A model generated the notes under the pieces. It was given only the letters and a program-made list of their open reading frames with translations. It was not told the origin of the DNA and did no database searches. Below are positions 9,238 through 17,883 of a stretch of DNA of 64,000 nucleotides, piece by piece. This DNA is from Eubacterium sp. (GTDB lineage Bacteria; Bacillota; Clostridia; Lachnospirales; Lachnospiraceae), in the NCBI GenBank assembly GCA_017475235.1, contig JAFVGA010000006.1, positions 62,001 to 126,000 on the forward strand, written 5' to 3'. The first letter of the stretch is position 1. Every line of letters starts with the position of its first letter. The position numbers and the translations under genes are program-made.

Positions 9238-10709
9238 TGTTAGGTAGACTCTTAGAGAGAATTGAATATATAGTGATTCAAGGCGATACAAACATTGACG
9301 TTAACAAACTTTGCTACGATTCAAGAAAAGTAGAAAAGGGCGATGTGTTTGTTTGTATTAAAGGTGCAGGATTTGACGCACATGACTTTGCAGCGGACGT
9401 GGCTGAAAAAGGTGCGGCTGCAATTATTGTGCAAGATGATATTGATGTGCCTAATAGCGTGACTGTAATTAAAGTTGAGAATACTAGAAAAGCTTTGGCT
9501 TATATGTCGGCAGCTTACTTTGATTATCCGGCTGAACAAATCACTACAATTGGAATTACTGGAACTAAGGGTAAAACTACAACAACATATATGGTTAGAT
9601 CAGTTCTTGAGAGTGTTGGAATTAAGACGGGGCTTATCGGAACGATTGAGACTATTATTGGTGATGAAAGAGTTAAGGCAGTTAACACAACTCCAGAATC
9701 ATTTATCATTCAAGAGACTTTTAGAAAGATGGTTGATGCTGGAATTCAGTGTGTTGTTATGGAAGTTTCATCACAAGGTTTGATGCTTGATAGAGTGGCT
9801 GGATTTACATTCGATTATGGAATCTTTACTAATCTTGAGCCAGATCACATTGGACCTAATGAGCATACAAGTTTTGAGCACTATCTACAGTGCAAGGCAA
9901 TGTTATTTAAACAGTGTAAACACGCAATTGTAAATATAGATGATAAACATGCTAAAGAGATACTGGAGGGATCAACCTGCGATGTTGAAACTTATGGTAT
10001 TGAAAACGAAGCAGACTTTAGAGCTACAAACATTGATTTGTTCACTAAACCAGGTAAGCTTTGCGTTTCATATGATTTGACTGGAAAGATTGAAATGCCA
10101 GTTGAGATTCACGTGCCAGGTATCTTTAGTGTTTACAACAGTCTTTGTGCTATTGCAATTTGTTCACATCTAACTGATGACAGAGAAGTGATTCAAAAAG
10201 CCTTGATTGACATCAGCGTCAAAGGCCGTGTTGAGATTGTAAAAGTCTCAGACAGATTTGTGTTCATGATTGATTACGCTCATAACGCAATGAGTTTGGA
10301 AAGTCTTCTTACAAGTCTTAAAGAGTACAATCCAAAACGAATTGTTACTATATTTGGATGTGGTGGAAACAGAAGTAAAGATAGAAGATATGAGATGGGC
10401 GAAGTATCATCAAAGTTAGCTGACTTTACCGTGGTCACATCTGATAACCCTAGATTTGAAGAGCCAATGGATATCATCAATGATATTTTAGTTGGTGTTA
10501 AAAAGGCCGACGGCGAATTCGCCACTGTGCCTGATAGAAAAGATGCCATTAGATATGCAATTATGAATGCTAAAGATGGTGACATTATAGTCTTGGCCGG
10601 CAAAGGTCATGAAGACTATCAGGAGATTAAAGGTGTTAAACATCCAATGGATGAGAGAACACTTATTAATGAAGTAATCTCCGAAGACGAAGTGAAAAAA
10701 GTTTTATAA
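9237..10709 (+). CDS. murE: UDP-MurNAc-tripeptide synthetase (meso-DAP adding)
   Basis: Adds the third residue to the peptidoglycan stem peptide. The 490-residue Mur ligase shows the ATP-binding GTKGKTTT motif near residue 110, the NLEPDHIGPNEH segment with the central-domain metal/substrate residues, DYAHNAMSLESLL, and DNPRFEEP around residue 400. The DNPR motif is the signature of meso-diaminopimelate rather than lysine specificity, and fits the adjacent dapF. Length is normal for the family. Confidence 0.95.
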   Translation: MLGRLLERIEYIVIQGDTNIDVNKLCYDSRKVEKGDVFVCIKGAGFDAHDFAADVAEKGAAAIIVQDDIDVPNSVTVIKVENTRKALAYMSAAYFDYPAEQITTIGITGTKGKTTTTYMVRSVLESVGIKTGLIGTIETIIGDERVKAVNTTPESFIIQETFRKMVDAGIQCVVMEVSSQGLMLDRVAGFTFDYGIFTNLEPDHIGPNEHTSFEHYLQCKAMLFKQCKHAIVNIDDKHAKEILEGSTCDVETYGIENEADFRATNIDLFTKPGKLCVSYDLTGKIEMPVEIHVPGIFSVYNSLCAIAICSHLTDDREVIQKALIDISVKGRVEIVKVSDRFVFMIDYAHNAMSLESLLTSLKEYNPKRIVTIFGCGGNRSKDRRYEMGEVSSKLADFTVVTSDNPRFEEPMDIINDILVGVKKADGEFATVPDRKDAIRYAIMNAKDGDIIVLAGKGHEDYQEIKGVKHPMDERTLINEVISEDEVKKVL

Positions 10710-10747
10710 ACTTTTATATAGAGGCTAGGTAACAGGAAAGGTTTATT

Positions 10748-12631
10748 ATGTGTGGAATTTGTGGATTTGTTGGGAAAGTGAATAACAGCAAAAAGATTCT
10801 AAAGACAATGGTAGATAGAATTGCACATAGAGGCCCAGATGATATGGGTATGTATGTGGACGATCTAGCTGCTCTTGGTCATAGACGTCTTAGCATTATT
10901 GACTTAAATCACGGATACCAACCAATGTATAATGAAACTGGTGACTTGGCTATTGTGTTCAATGGTGAGATTTATAATCACCTTGAACTTAGAGAAGATT
11001 TAATTCGCAGAGGTCATACCTTTGCAAATGATTCAGACACTGAGTGTTTGATTCACGGATATGAAGAATATGGAAAAGAATTCCTAACAATGCTTCGTGG
11101 TATGTTTGCATTTGTTATTTGGGACTCTAAAACTAAAACACTGTTTGGTGCCAGAGACTATTTTGGTATCAAACCTTTTTATTATGCAAATGTAAATGAT
11201 TCATTTGTTTTTGGTTCAGAGATCAAATCGATTTTAGATTTCCCAGGATATAAAAAGGAAGTGAACGAAGCGGCTTTGGAACAATACTTGAGTTTCCAAT
11301 ACTCAGTATTACCAGAGACATTCTTTAAAGGAGTATTCAAACTTCCTGCAGGTCATTACTTTGAACTTAAAGATGGACAATTAGAGATTAAAAGATACTT
11401 TGATCCAAAACTAAAACCTAAGATGGACAAGTCTTTGGACGAGACTGTTTCTGATATTGAAAAAGTAGTTCACGAGACAGTTGATGCGCATATGATTGCC
11501 GACGTGGAAGTTGGATCATTATTGTCTAGTGGAGTTGATTCAAGTTATGTTGTTTCTGAATTCCCAGCGGACAAAACTTTTACAGTTGGATTTTTAGACA
11601 AGCAGAGTAAATATAATGAGATAAGATATGCTGAAGGTTTAGTAGAAGAATTAAATAAGAAGAACTTCAGCAAGACTATAGATAGTGATGAGTACTTTGA
11701 TTCGATTGAGAGTGTAATGTACTACATGGATGAACCTTTGGCGGACCCATCATGTATTGCGCTTTACTTTGTCGATCAAGTTGCGGCTGAACAGATAAAG
11801 GTTGTTTTATCAGGCGAGGGAGCCGACGAATTCTTTGGCGGTTACAATATTTATCACGAGCCAATTTCACTTAAGGGATATCAGAAAGTTCCTAAGTTTA
11901 TCAGAAAAGCGCTTGCTGGTATTGCTAAACATCTTCCTGATGTAAAGGGACGTGATTTCTTGATTCGTGGAAGTAAAAGTGTTGAAGAGAGATTTATTGG
12001 AAATGCCAATATGTTCTCGGTTAAAGATAGAGAGGCGCTTCTAAAGACAGAGTTAACGCACATCGAACCAAAAGATTTGGTTTATCAAACTTATAAAAAG
12101 GCAGAAGGCTTAGATGATATTTCTAAGATGCAATATGTAGATATAAACTTCTGGCTACAGGGTGATATTCTTCTTAAGGCTGATAAGATGAGTATGGCAC
12201 ACTGTTTGGAATCAAGAGTTCCATTCTTAGATATTAAAGTGTTTAACTATGCTAAGAGATTGCCTACTGAGTATAAGGTTACAGACACTGCTACAAAGCG
12301 CGCGTTCAGAATCGCTGCTAAGAGACATATTCCTGAGAAGACTGCAAATAAGAAGAAATTGGGATTCCCAGTTCCTATTAGAGTTTGGTTGGCGCAGGAT
12401 GAATATTACGATAAAGTGATATCTGTTTTGACAAGTGAGACAGCTGAGAAATTCTTTAACACGGATATACTTGTGAAACTTATGGAAGACCACAAAAATG
12501 GCAAAGCAGATAACAGCAGAAGAATCTGGACTGTGTATGTATTCTTAGTTTGGCATAAGGTCTACTTCGAAGATGACGACTTTACACCAATCAATACAGA
12601 ATGGTTAAGTAAGAGAGTGCAAAAGCTATAG
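10748..12631 (+). CDS. asnB: Asparagine synthase (glutamine-hydrolysing), class B
   Basis: Makes asparagine from aspartate, glutamine and ATP. The 627-residue protein starts MCGICGF, leaving Cys2 as the N-terminal glutaminase nucleophile, with RGPDDMG and FNGEIYNH in the glutaminase domain. The synthetase domain carries the pyrophosphate loop as LSSGVDSS (usually SGGxDSS), and LSGEGADEFFGGYN. Some AsnB paralogues next to murE amidate peptidoglycan DAP or act on other acids, so the true acceptor is not certain. It follows murE by 38 bases with a ribosome binding site (GGAAAGG). Confidence 0.9.
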   Translation: MCGICGFVGKVNNSKKILKTMVDRIAHRGPDDMGMYVDDLAALGHRRLSIIDLNHGYQPMYNETGDLAIVFNGEIYNHLELREDLIRRGHTFANDSDTECLIHGYEEYGKEFLTMLRGMFAFVIWDSKTKTLFGARDYFGIKPFYYANVNDSFVFGSEIKSILDFPGYKKEVNEAALEQYLSFQYSVLPETFFKGVFKLPAGHYFELKDGQLEIKRYFDPKLKPKMDKSLDETVSDIEKVVHETVDAHMIADVEVGSLLSSGVDSSYVVSEFPADKTFTVGFLDKQSKYNEIRYAEGLVEELNKKNFSKTIDSDEYFDSIESVMYYMDEPLADPSCIALYFVDQVAAEQIKVVLSGEGADEFFGGYNIYHEPISLKGYQKVPKFIRKALAGIAKHLPDVKGRDFLIRGSKSVEERFIGNANMFSVKDREALLKTELTHIEPKDLVYQTYKKAEGLDDISKMQYVDINFWLQGDILLKADKMSMAHCLESRVPFLDIKVFNYAKRLPTEYKVTDTATKRAFRIAAKRHIPEKTANKKKLGFPVPIRVWLAQDEYYDKVISVLTSETAEKFFNTDILVKLMEDHKNGKADNSRRIWTVYVFLVWHKVYFEDDDFTPINTEWLSKRVQKL

Positions 12632-12687
12632 TAATAATCGACCAGTTTTTACCTAAAAAAATAAAGATTTTTACTAAAATTTTAACC

Positions 12688-12723
12688 TTGATTATTGACA
12701 GAGTAAGTATTAGTATAATACTT
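12688..12723 (+). promoter_or_regulatory. Promoter with overlapping perfect palindrome, upstream of the carboxyltransferase cluster
   Basis: TTGATT at 12688-12693, 17-base spacer and TAGTAT at 12711-12716 form a plausible promoter; a perfect TATAAT at 12714-12719 also lies here. A perfect 8-3-8 inverted repeat (AAGTATTA GTA TAATACTT, 12705-12723) covers the -10 region. This is the expected arrangement for a repressor operator, although no regulator gene is adjacent. Confidence 0.6.
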
Positions 12724-12775
12724 GGTAAAAATTGGGTTACAGAACATTTTTACATATATTTTGGAGGAAAAATCG

Positions 12776-14113
12776 ATGAGTAATACTAAGGCAAGAGAGA
12801 GAATTGACAATCTTCTTGATGACAACAGTTTCGTGGAAATAGGGGCTCTAGTTAAGGCTAGAAGCACCGATTTTAATATTCAAGAAACTGACACACCTTC
12901 TGACGGTGTAGTTACTGGATATGGACTAATTAATGGCGAATTAGTTTTCGTTTACAGCCAAGATCCAGATGTGCTAGGCGGTTCAATTGGTGAGATGCAT
13001 GCAAAGAAGATAATGAATATATATGAGAAGGCTATTGATATGGGAGCACCTATCATTGGTCTTATTGACAGTTCTGGTTTTAGAGTTCAAGAGTCTGTAG
13101 ATGCGCTTGAAGCTTTTGGCCAGATTTATTTTATGCAATCAAATGCGTATGGAATAGTTCCACAGATAACAATGTTGTTTGGTGAATGTGGTGGAGCTTT
13201 AAGTGTATTGTCAAAACTATCTGACTTTACATTTATGGAAGAGAAAAATGCAAAGTTATTTGTAAATTCTCCAAACACAATTCCAGAAAATAAAACTGTT
13301 GATAGTTCATCTGCAGAATATCAGAGTAAGATAGGAAACGTTGATTTCGTTTATCCTGAAACTGAGATTTATACAGAGGTAAGAAATCTAGTTTCAACTA
13401 TTCCATCAAACTCAGCTGTACCTGCAGTGGATGTGGAAGCAACAGACGATTTGAATCGTCCAGTGGAAATTGAAAATAAAATTCCAAATCCAATCGAAGT
13501 AATCAAAGAAATTTCAGACGATGCATTTGTAATAGAAGTAAAGAAAGATTTCTCAAAAGATATTGTTACAGCATTTATGAAACTAAATGGTGCGACAGTG
13601 GGCGTGGTTGCTAACAAAGAGTTTGATGGTCAAAACAAGTTAACAACTGATGGTCTTAAGAAAGCATCTGATTTTGTTATCACTTGTGATTCACTTGGAA
13701 TTCCGATTCTTACACTTACAAACTGTGAAGGATTTGATTCAAGTTTCGAGACAGAGAAAGATGGCGTGAGCGAGGCTTCAAACCTCGTATTTGCATTCTC
13801 GAATGCAACAGTTCCAAAGGTTAATCTAATTGTAGGCAAAGCAGTTGGAAGTGGATATATGGTTATGAATTCAAAGGCTCTGGGCGCTGACATGGTTTAT
13901 GCGTTACCGAAGGCAAGAGTGTCTGTTATGGATGCTAAGAAGGCATCTGAGGTGATGTTCGGCGATGAAAGCAAGGTTGATGAATTCGACAAAGTCCAAG
14001 GTAATATTAGCAATGTAGCAGCAAGAGGTTATATTGATACAATAATTAACCCGGTTGATACAAGAAAATACTTAATCGGAGCATTTGAAATGCTTTACAC
14101 AAAGGAAGCTTAG
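12776..14113 (+). CDS. Divergent acyl-CoA carboxyltransferase-like subunit (MmdA / transcarboxylase 12S family)
   Basis: Crotonase-fold carboxyltransferase homologous to methylmalonyl-CoA decarboxylase alpha and propionyl-CoA carboxylase beta. The 445-residue protein is shorter than the usual 510 or so, because the N terminus begins directly at KARERIDNLLDD. Recognisable landmarks are GGSIGEMHAKKI, LIDSSGFRVQE, FGECGGALS and TVPKVNLIVGKAVGSGY. The two Gly-rich oxyanion-hole motifs differ from the usual CAGGA and KAYGGAY forms. GGAGG fits the ATG at 12776 rather than the open frame upstream. It opens a five-gene operon with a biotin carrier, OadG-like, OadB and OadA-type subunits. Confidence 0.8.
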   Translation: MSNTKARERIDNLLDDNSFVEIGALVKARSTDFNIQETDTPSDGVVTGYGLINGELVFVYSQDPDVLGGSIGEMHAKKIMNIYEKAIDMGAPIIGLIDSSGFRVQESVDALEAFGQIYFMQSNAYGIVPQITMLFGECGGALSVLSKLSDFTFMEEKNAKLFVNSPNTIPENKTVDSSSAEYQSKIGNVDFVYPETEIYTEVRNLVSTIPSNSAVPAVDVEATDDLNRPVEIENKIPNPIEVIKEISDDAFVIEVKKDFSKDIVTAFMKLNGATVGVVANKEFDGQNKLTTDGLKKASDFVITCDSLGIPILTLTNCEGFDSSFETEKDGVSEASNLVFAFSNATVPKVNLIVGKAVGSGYMVMNSKALGADMVYALPKARVSVMDAKKASEVMFGDESKVDEFDKVQGNISNVAARGYIDTIINPVDTRKYLIGAFEMLYTKEA

Positions 14114-14123
14114 GAGGCAGTAA

Positions 14124-14861
14124 ATGAAAAGGTATTTATGTCTGACATTTGTTTTCGCTTTACTAATTTTTAGTTTAGTTGGATGCAAAATAACAGATAA
14201 TAAAACTGCATATAGTAAAAAAGACTTACAGTACATTCAATCTGCATTAATTGCTAGCGAGTATGAAAAGAATACAAGTTTGGTTAAGGCAAATAGATTT
14301 ATTGATGAAGAGAAATATGCATTTGATCAAGAAAGACTTGAAAAGAAACTTGAAGAAACTGTTAAAAAGTTTCACAAAGAATGCGGAAAAATCAAATCAA
14401 TAAAGAAAGATACTAAATGCGATTATGTAAGTGGTGAGATTAATGTAGTTACTACACTTGATTGTACAAAGAGAGATGCCACTGTAACATCTATTTTCAA
14501 ATATGATGAAGAAAATAAAAACAAGCTAACGCTTTATGAGATGACATTTGATCCAATTTATTCAACTGGTGAGAAATTATCACAAGCGGGTGCTAATACA
14601 GCGATTGGTATGGGTACAGTGTTTGCGGTATTGATTTTCATCTTCTTGGTAATTTCATGTTTCAATTTATTCCCTAAAGTTCAAAAAGTGATTAAAAGAA
14701 AGAAAAAGATGGATAAGGGACCTAGATCGTTTGAAACAGTTCAGAAGTCAAAAGATGAAATAGATGATAATGAGTTAGTAGCTGTTATTACAGCGGCTAT
14801 CGCATCAACAGAGAAAAAATCTACAGATAGTTTTGTAGTTAGATCAATAAAGAGAAGATAA
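14124..14861 (+). CDS. Lipoprotein-like protein with OadG-type membrane region
   Basis: 245 residues. The N terminus is a lipoprotein signal ending in LVGC (Cys21), followed by about 130 polar residues predicted outside the cell. Residues about 165-190 form one membrane helix (AIGMGTVFAVLIFIFLVIS), and the C terminus contains ELVAVITAAIAS and ends in SFVVRSIKRR. That helix-plus-tail pattern is typical of the gamma subunit (OadG) of Na+-translocating decarboxylases, which assembles the complex. The extracytoplasmic lipoprotein part is not found in classical 80-residue OadG. The gene lies between the carboxyltransferase and the biotin carrier. Confidence 0.75.
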   Translation: MKRYLCLTFVFALLIFSLVGCKITDNKTAYSKKDLQYIQSALIASEYEKNTSLVKANRFIDEEKYAFDQERLEKKLEETVKKFHKECGKIKSIKKDTKCDYVSGEINVVTTLDCTKRDATVTSIFKYDEENKNKLTLYEMTFDPIYSTGEKLSQAGANTAIGMGTVFAVLIFIFLVISCFNLFPKVQKVIKRKKKMDKGPRSFETVQKSKDEIDDNELVAVITAAIASTEKKSTDSFVVRSIKRR

Positions 14862-14880
14862 GGATTTTGGAGGAGACAAA

Positions 14881-15243
14881 ATGAAGAATTATACAATTAC
14901 AGTTAATGGAAAGTCATACGACGTAACGGTTGAAGAAAAGGGTGAGGTTTCAGCACCTGCTGCAGTTCCTGCTCCAGGACCAGCAGCTCCTACAGTAGAA
15001 ACTAAGTCACCAGTTCCATCAGGCGATGATGGGGATACACCTATCAAGGCACCAATGCCTGGTAAAGTTATGTCGATTAAGGTTAAGGCTGGAGAGCAAG
15101 TAAGTAAGGGAGATACTATTATGGTATTCGAAGCCATGAAGATGGAGAATTCTGTAGTAGCACCTCAAGACGGAACTATTGCCAGCGTTAAAGTTGAGGT
15201 TGGAGAAGAGTTTGAATCAGGAGCAGTTCTTGCAACAATGTAA
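14881..15243 (+). CDS. Biotin carboxyl carrier protein subunit
   Basis: 120-residue biotin carrier that moves CO2 between the carboxyltransferase and decarboxylase sites. The first 20 residues (YTITVNGKSYDVTVEE) form the short strand region found in OadA and transcarboxylase 1.3S proteins, then an Ala/Pro-rich flexible linker, then a biotinyl domain with the EAMKMEN motif in which the Lys is biotinylated. The ribosome binding site is GGAGG. It serves the flanking carboxyltransferases and OadB. Confidence 0.94.
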   Translation: MKNYTITVNGKSYDVTVEEKGEVSAPAAVPAPGPAAPTVETKSPVPSGDDGDTPIKAPMPGKVMSIKVKAGEQVSKGDTIMVFEAMKMENSVVAPQDGTIASVKVEVGEEFESGAVLATM

Positions 15244-15274
15244 GGAAACTTTTCTTTTAATCTAGGAGGTAACT

Positions 15275-16417
15275 ATGAATTTTACAGAAACATTGGATAA
15301 CCTGGTTAATCAGACAGCGTTTTTGAACTTGTCTGTTGGCAATTACATTATGATTGCAATTGCCTGTGTTTTCCTATTTCTTGCAATTAAAAAAGGATAT
15401 GAACCATTGCTTCTTGTTCCTATAGCTTTTGGTATGCTTTTAGTTAATATCTATCCTGATATTATTAAAGCTCCAGTGGGCGAAGATGGAACAGGCGGTT
15501 TGTTATATTACTTCTTCAAACTTGATGAATGGAGTATTTTGCCTTCGCTCATCTTTATGGGCGTAGGTGCGATGACAGACTTTGGTCCGTTGATTGCGAA
15601 TCCGAAAAGTTTCTTGTTAGGAGCAGCTGCACAGTTTGGTATTTACGGTGCATACTTCTTTGCAATTTTCATGGGATTCGGCGGAAAGGCTGCAGCAGCC
15701 ATTTCAATCATTGGTGGAGCAGATGGTCCTACATCTATTTTCTTGGCTGGTAAACTTGGGCAGACGGCGTTACTCGGACCGATTGCGGTGGCCGCGTATT
15801 CGTACATGTCCCTTGTTCCGATTATACAGCCACCTATTATGAAACTTCTCACAACAGAGAAGGAAAGAAAAATTAAAATGGAACAACTTCGTCCGGTTAG
15901 TAAACTAGAAAAGATTTTGTTCCCAATTATAGTTGCAATTGTAGTTTGTATGATTCTACCTACTACAGCACCTTTGGTTGGTATGTTGATGCTTGGTAAC
16001 TTGTTTAGAGAGTCAGGCGTCGTACATCAATTACAGCAGACTGCGTCAAATGCACTTATGTATATAGTAGTAATCCTACTTGGTACATCAGTTGGTGCTA
16101 CAACAAGTGCTGAGGCATTCCTAAATGTAAGTACAATTAAGATTGTAATTTTAGGTTTATTAGCATTCTGTATTGGTACAGCTGCAGGTGTATTGTTTGG
16201 AAAGATTATGTGTGTTGCCACACGCGGCAAAGTAAACCCATTGATTGGATCTGCTGGTGTTTCGGCGGTTCCTATGGCTGCTAGAGTTTCTCAAAAAGTG
16301 GGAACGGAAGCAGACCCATCAAATTTCTTACTTATGCATGCGATGGGACCTAACGTGGCAGGCGTTATTGGTACAGCTGTGGCCGCAGGTACATTTATGG
16401 CAATATTTGGAATATAA
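15275..16417 (+). CDS. oadB: Na+-translocating decarboxylase beta subunit
   Basis: Integral membrane subunit that decarboxylates carboxybiotin and uses the energy to export Na+. The 380-residue protein has about nine hydrophobic segments and the signature GGADGPTSIFLAGKL around residue 150, whose Asp lies in the ion path, and SAGVSAVPMAARV near the C terminus. Family members are called OadB, MmdB or GcdB depending on the acid. Here a PycB/OadA-like gene follows directly, favouring oxaloacetate. Confidence 0.92.
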   Translation: MNFTETLDNLVNQTAFLNLSVGNYIMIAIACVFLFLAIKKGYEPLLLVPIAFGMLLVNIYPDIIKAPVGEDGTGGLLYYFFKLDEWSILPSLIFMGVGAMTDFGPLIANPKSFLLGAAAQFGIYGAYFFAIFMGFGGKAAAAISIIGGADGPTSIFLAGKLGQTALLGPIAVAAYSYMSLVPIIQPPIMKLLTTEKERKIKMEQLRPVSKLEKILFPIIVAIVVCMILPTTAPLVGMLMLGNLFRESGVVHQLQQTASNALMYIVVILLGTSVGATTSAEAFLNVSTIKIVILGLLAFCIGTAAGVLFGKIMCVATRGKVNPLIGSAGVSAVPMAARVSQKVGTEADPSNFLLMHAMGPNVAGVIGTAVAAGTFMAIFGI

Positions 16418-16437
16418 AAATTTAGCGAGGGAAAATT

Positions 16438-17838
16438 ATGGCTAAGAAAGTAAAAATAGTAGAAACAGCATTAAGAGATGCTCATCAGTCTTTGATAGCG
16501 ACTAGAATGCCTACAGAGGAGATGCTTCCAATTGTCGACAAAATGGACAAGATTGGATATCACGCTGTAGAGTGTTGGGGTGGAGCTACATTTGATGCTG
16601 CACTTAGATTCTTGAAAGAAGATCCATGGGAGAGACTTCGTAAGCTTCGCGATGGATTTAAGAATACTAAACTTCAAATGTTGTTTAGAGGTCAAAATAT
16701 TTTAGGATACAACCATTATCCAGATGATGTGGTTGAGTATTTCACACAGAAATCAGTTTCGAACGGAATTGATATTATCAGAATCTTTGACTGTCTAAAC
16801 GATTTGAGAAACTTAGAGACTGCTGTAAAGGCTGCAAAGAAAGAAGGTGCTGAAGCTCAGATTGCTTTGTCATACACTTTAGGTGATGCCTACACTTTAG
16901 ATTATTGGAAAGACATTGCTAAGCGTATCGAAGATATGGGTGCAGACTCACTTTGTGTAAAAGATATGGCAGGACTACTTACTCCATATGCAGCAACAGA
17001 GTTAGTTAATGCTCTAAAAGATGGAACAGATATTCCGATTGAAATGCACACACACTGTACATCAGGTGTTGCACAGATGACATATCTTAAATCTGTGGAG
17101 GCAGGTGCTGATATTATTGATACAGCTATCTCTCCATTATCAATGGGTACATCTCAACCACCTACAGAAGTTATGGTTGAGACATTCAAAGGCACAGAAT
17201 ATGATACTGGCCTAGATATGAAAGCGTTAAAAGAAGTAGCTGACTACTTTAAACCATATAGAGAAGAGTGTTTGGAAAACGGACTTTTAAGTCCAAAGGT
17301 AATGGGTGTTAACATTAACACATTGCTTTACCAGGTTCCTGGCGGAATGCTTTCAAACCTTGTTTCTCAGCTTGATGAGATGGGTGCTTCAGATAAGTTT
17401 GAAGAAGTGCTAGAGGAAGTACCAAGAGTTCGTAAGGACTTTGGTGAACCACCTTTGGTTACTCCATCATCACAGATCGTTGGTACACAGGCTGTATTAA
17501 ACGTAGTTATGGGCGAGAGATATAAGATGATTAACCAGCAGGCAAAAGATTTGCTAGCAGGAAAGTATGGACAGACAGTTAAACCATTTAACCCAGAAGT
17601 ACAGAAGAAAGCAATTGGTGATGCTGAGCCAATCACTTGTAGACCTGCAGACTTACTTGAGCCGGCTCTTCCAAAATATGAAGAAGAGATTAAACAGTGG
17701 AAGCAACAAGATGAGGATGTGTTAACTTATGCATTGTTCCCAGAAGTTGCTAAAGACTTTTTCGAATACAGAGAAGCTCAACAGAGTAAGGTAGACCCAA
17801 AGAAAATGGATAAAGAAAACGGGGCATACCCGGTTTAA
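16438..17838 (+). CDS. oadA: Oxaloacetate decarboxylase alpha / pyruvate carboxylase B-type carboxyltransferase
   Basis: TIM-barrel carboxyltransferase that moves the carboxyl group between oxaloacetate and biotin. The 466-residue protein opens with VETALRDAHQSLIATR, contains the carboxylated-lysine motif CVKDMAGLLTPY, metal ligands in EMHTHCTSG, and DTAISPLSMGTSQPP. It ends before any biotinyl domain, so it relies on the separate carrier encoded two genes upstream. The same architecture is used by transcarboxylase 5S. It closes the operon and is followed by a terminator. Confidence 0.93.
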   Translation: MAKKVKIVETALRDAHQSLIATRMPTEEMLPIVDKMDKIGYHAVECWGGATFDAALRFLKEDPWERLRKLRDGFKNTKLQMLFRGQNILGYNHYPDDVVEYFTQKSVSNGIDIIRIFDCLNDLRNLETAVKAAKKEGAEAQIALSYTLGDAYTLDYWKDIAKRIEDMGADSLCVKDMAGLLTPYAATELVNALKDGTDIPIEMHTHCTSGVAQMTYLKSVEAGADIIDTAISPLSMGTSQPPTEVMVETFKGTEYDTGLDMKALKEVADYFKPYREECLENGLLSPKVMGVNINTLLYQVPGGMLSNLVSQLDEMGASDKFEEVLEEVPRVRKDFGEPPLVTPSSQIVGTQAVLNVVMGERYKMINQQAKDLLAGKYGQTVKPFNPEVQKKAIGDAEPITCRPADLLEPALPKYEEEIKQWKQQDEDVLTYALFPEVAKDFFEYREAQQSKVDPKKMDKENGAYPV

Positions 17839-17842
17839 TTTA

Positions 17843-17871
17843 AAGGGCAGTTTAACTGCCCTTAAATTTTT
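17843..17871 (+). terminator. Terminator of the decarboxylase operon
   Basis: Stem AAGGGCAG / CTGCCCTT (17843-17850 with 17856-17863), five-base loop, then AAATTTTTA. It lies 4 bases after the oadA-like stop codon. Confidence 0.8.
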
Positions 17872-17883
17872 ATAGGAACATTT

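Noticed and set aside
12722..12775. Upstream extension of the carboxyltransferase by 18 codons
   Set aside because: These codons overlap the predicted leader and the GGAGG ribosome binding site; the ATG at 12776 is correctly spaced.
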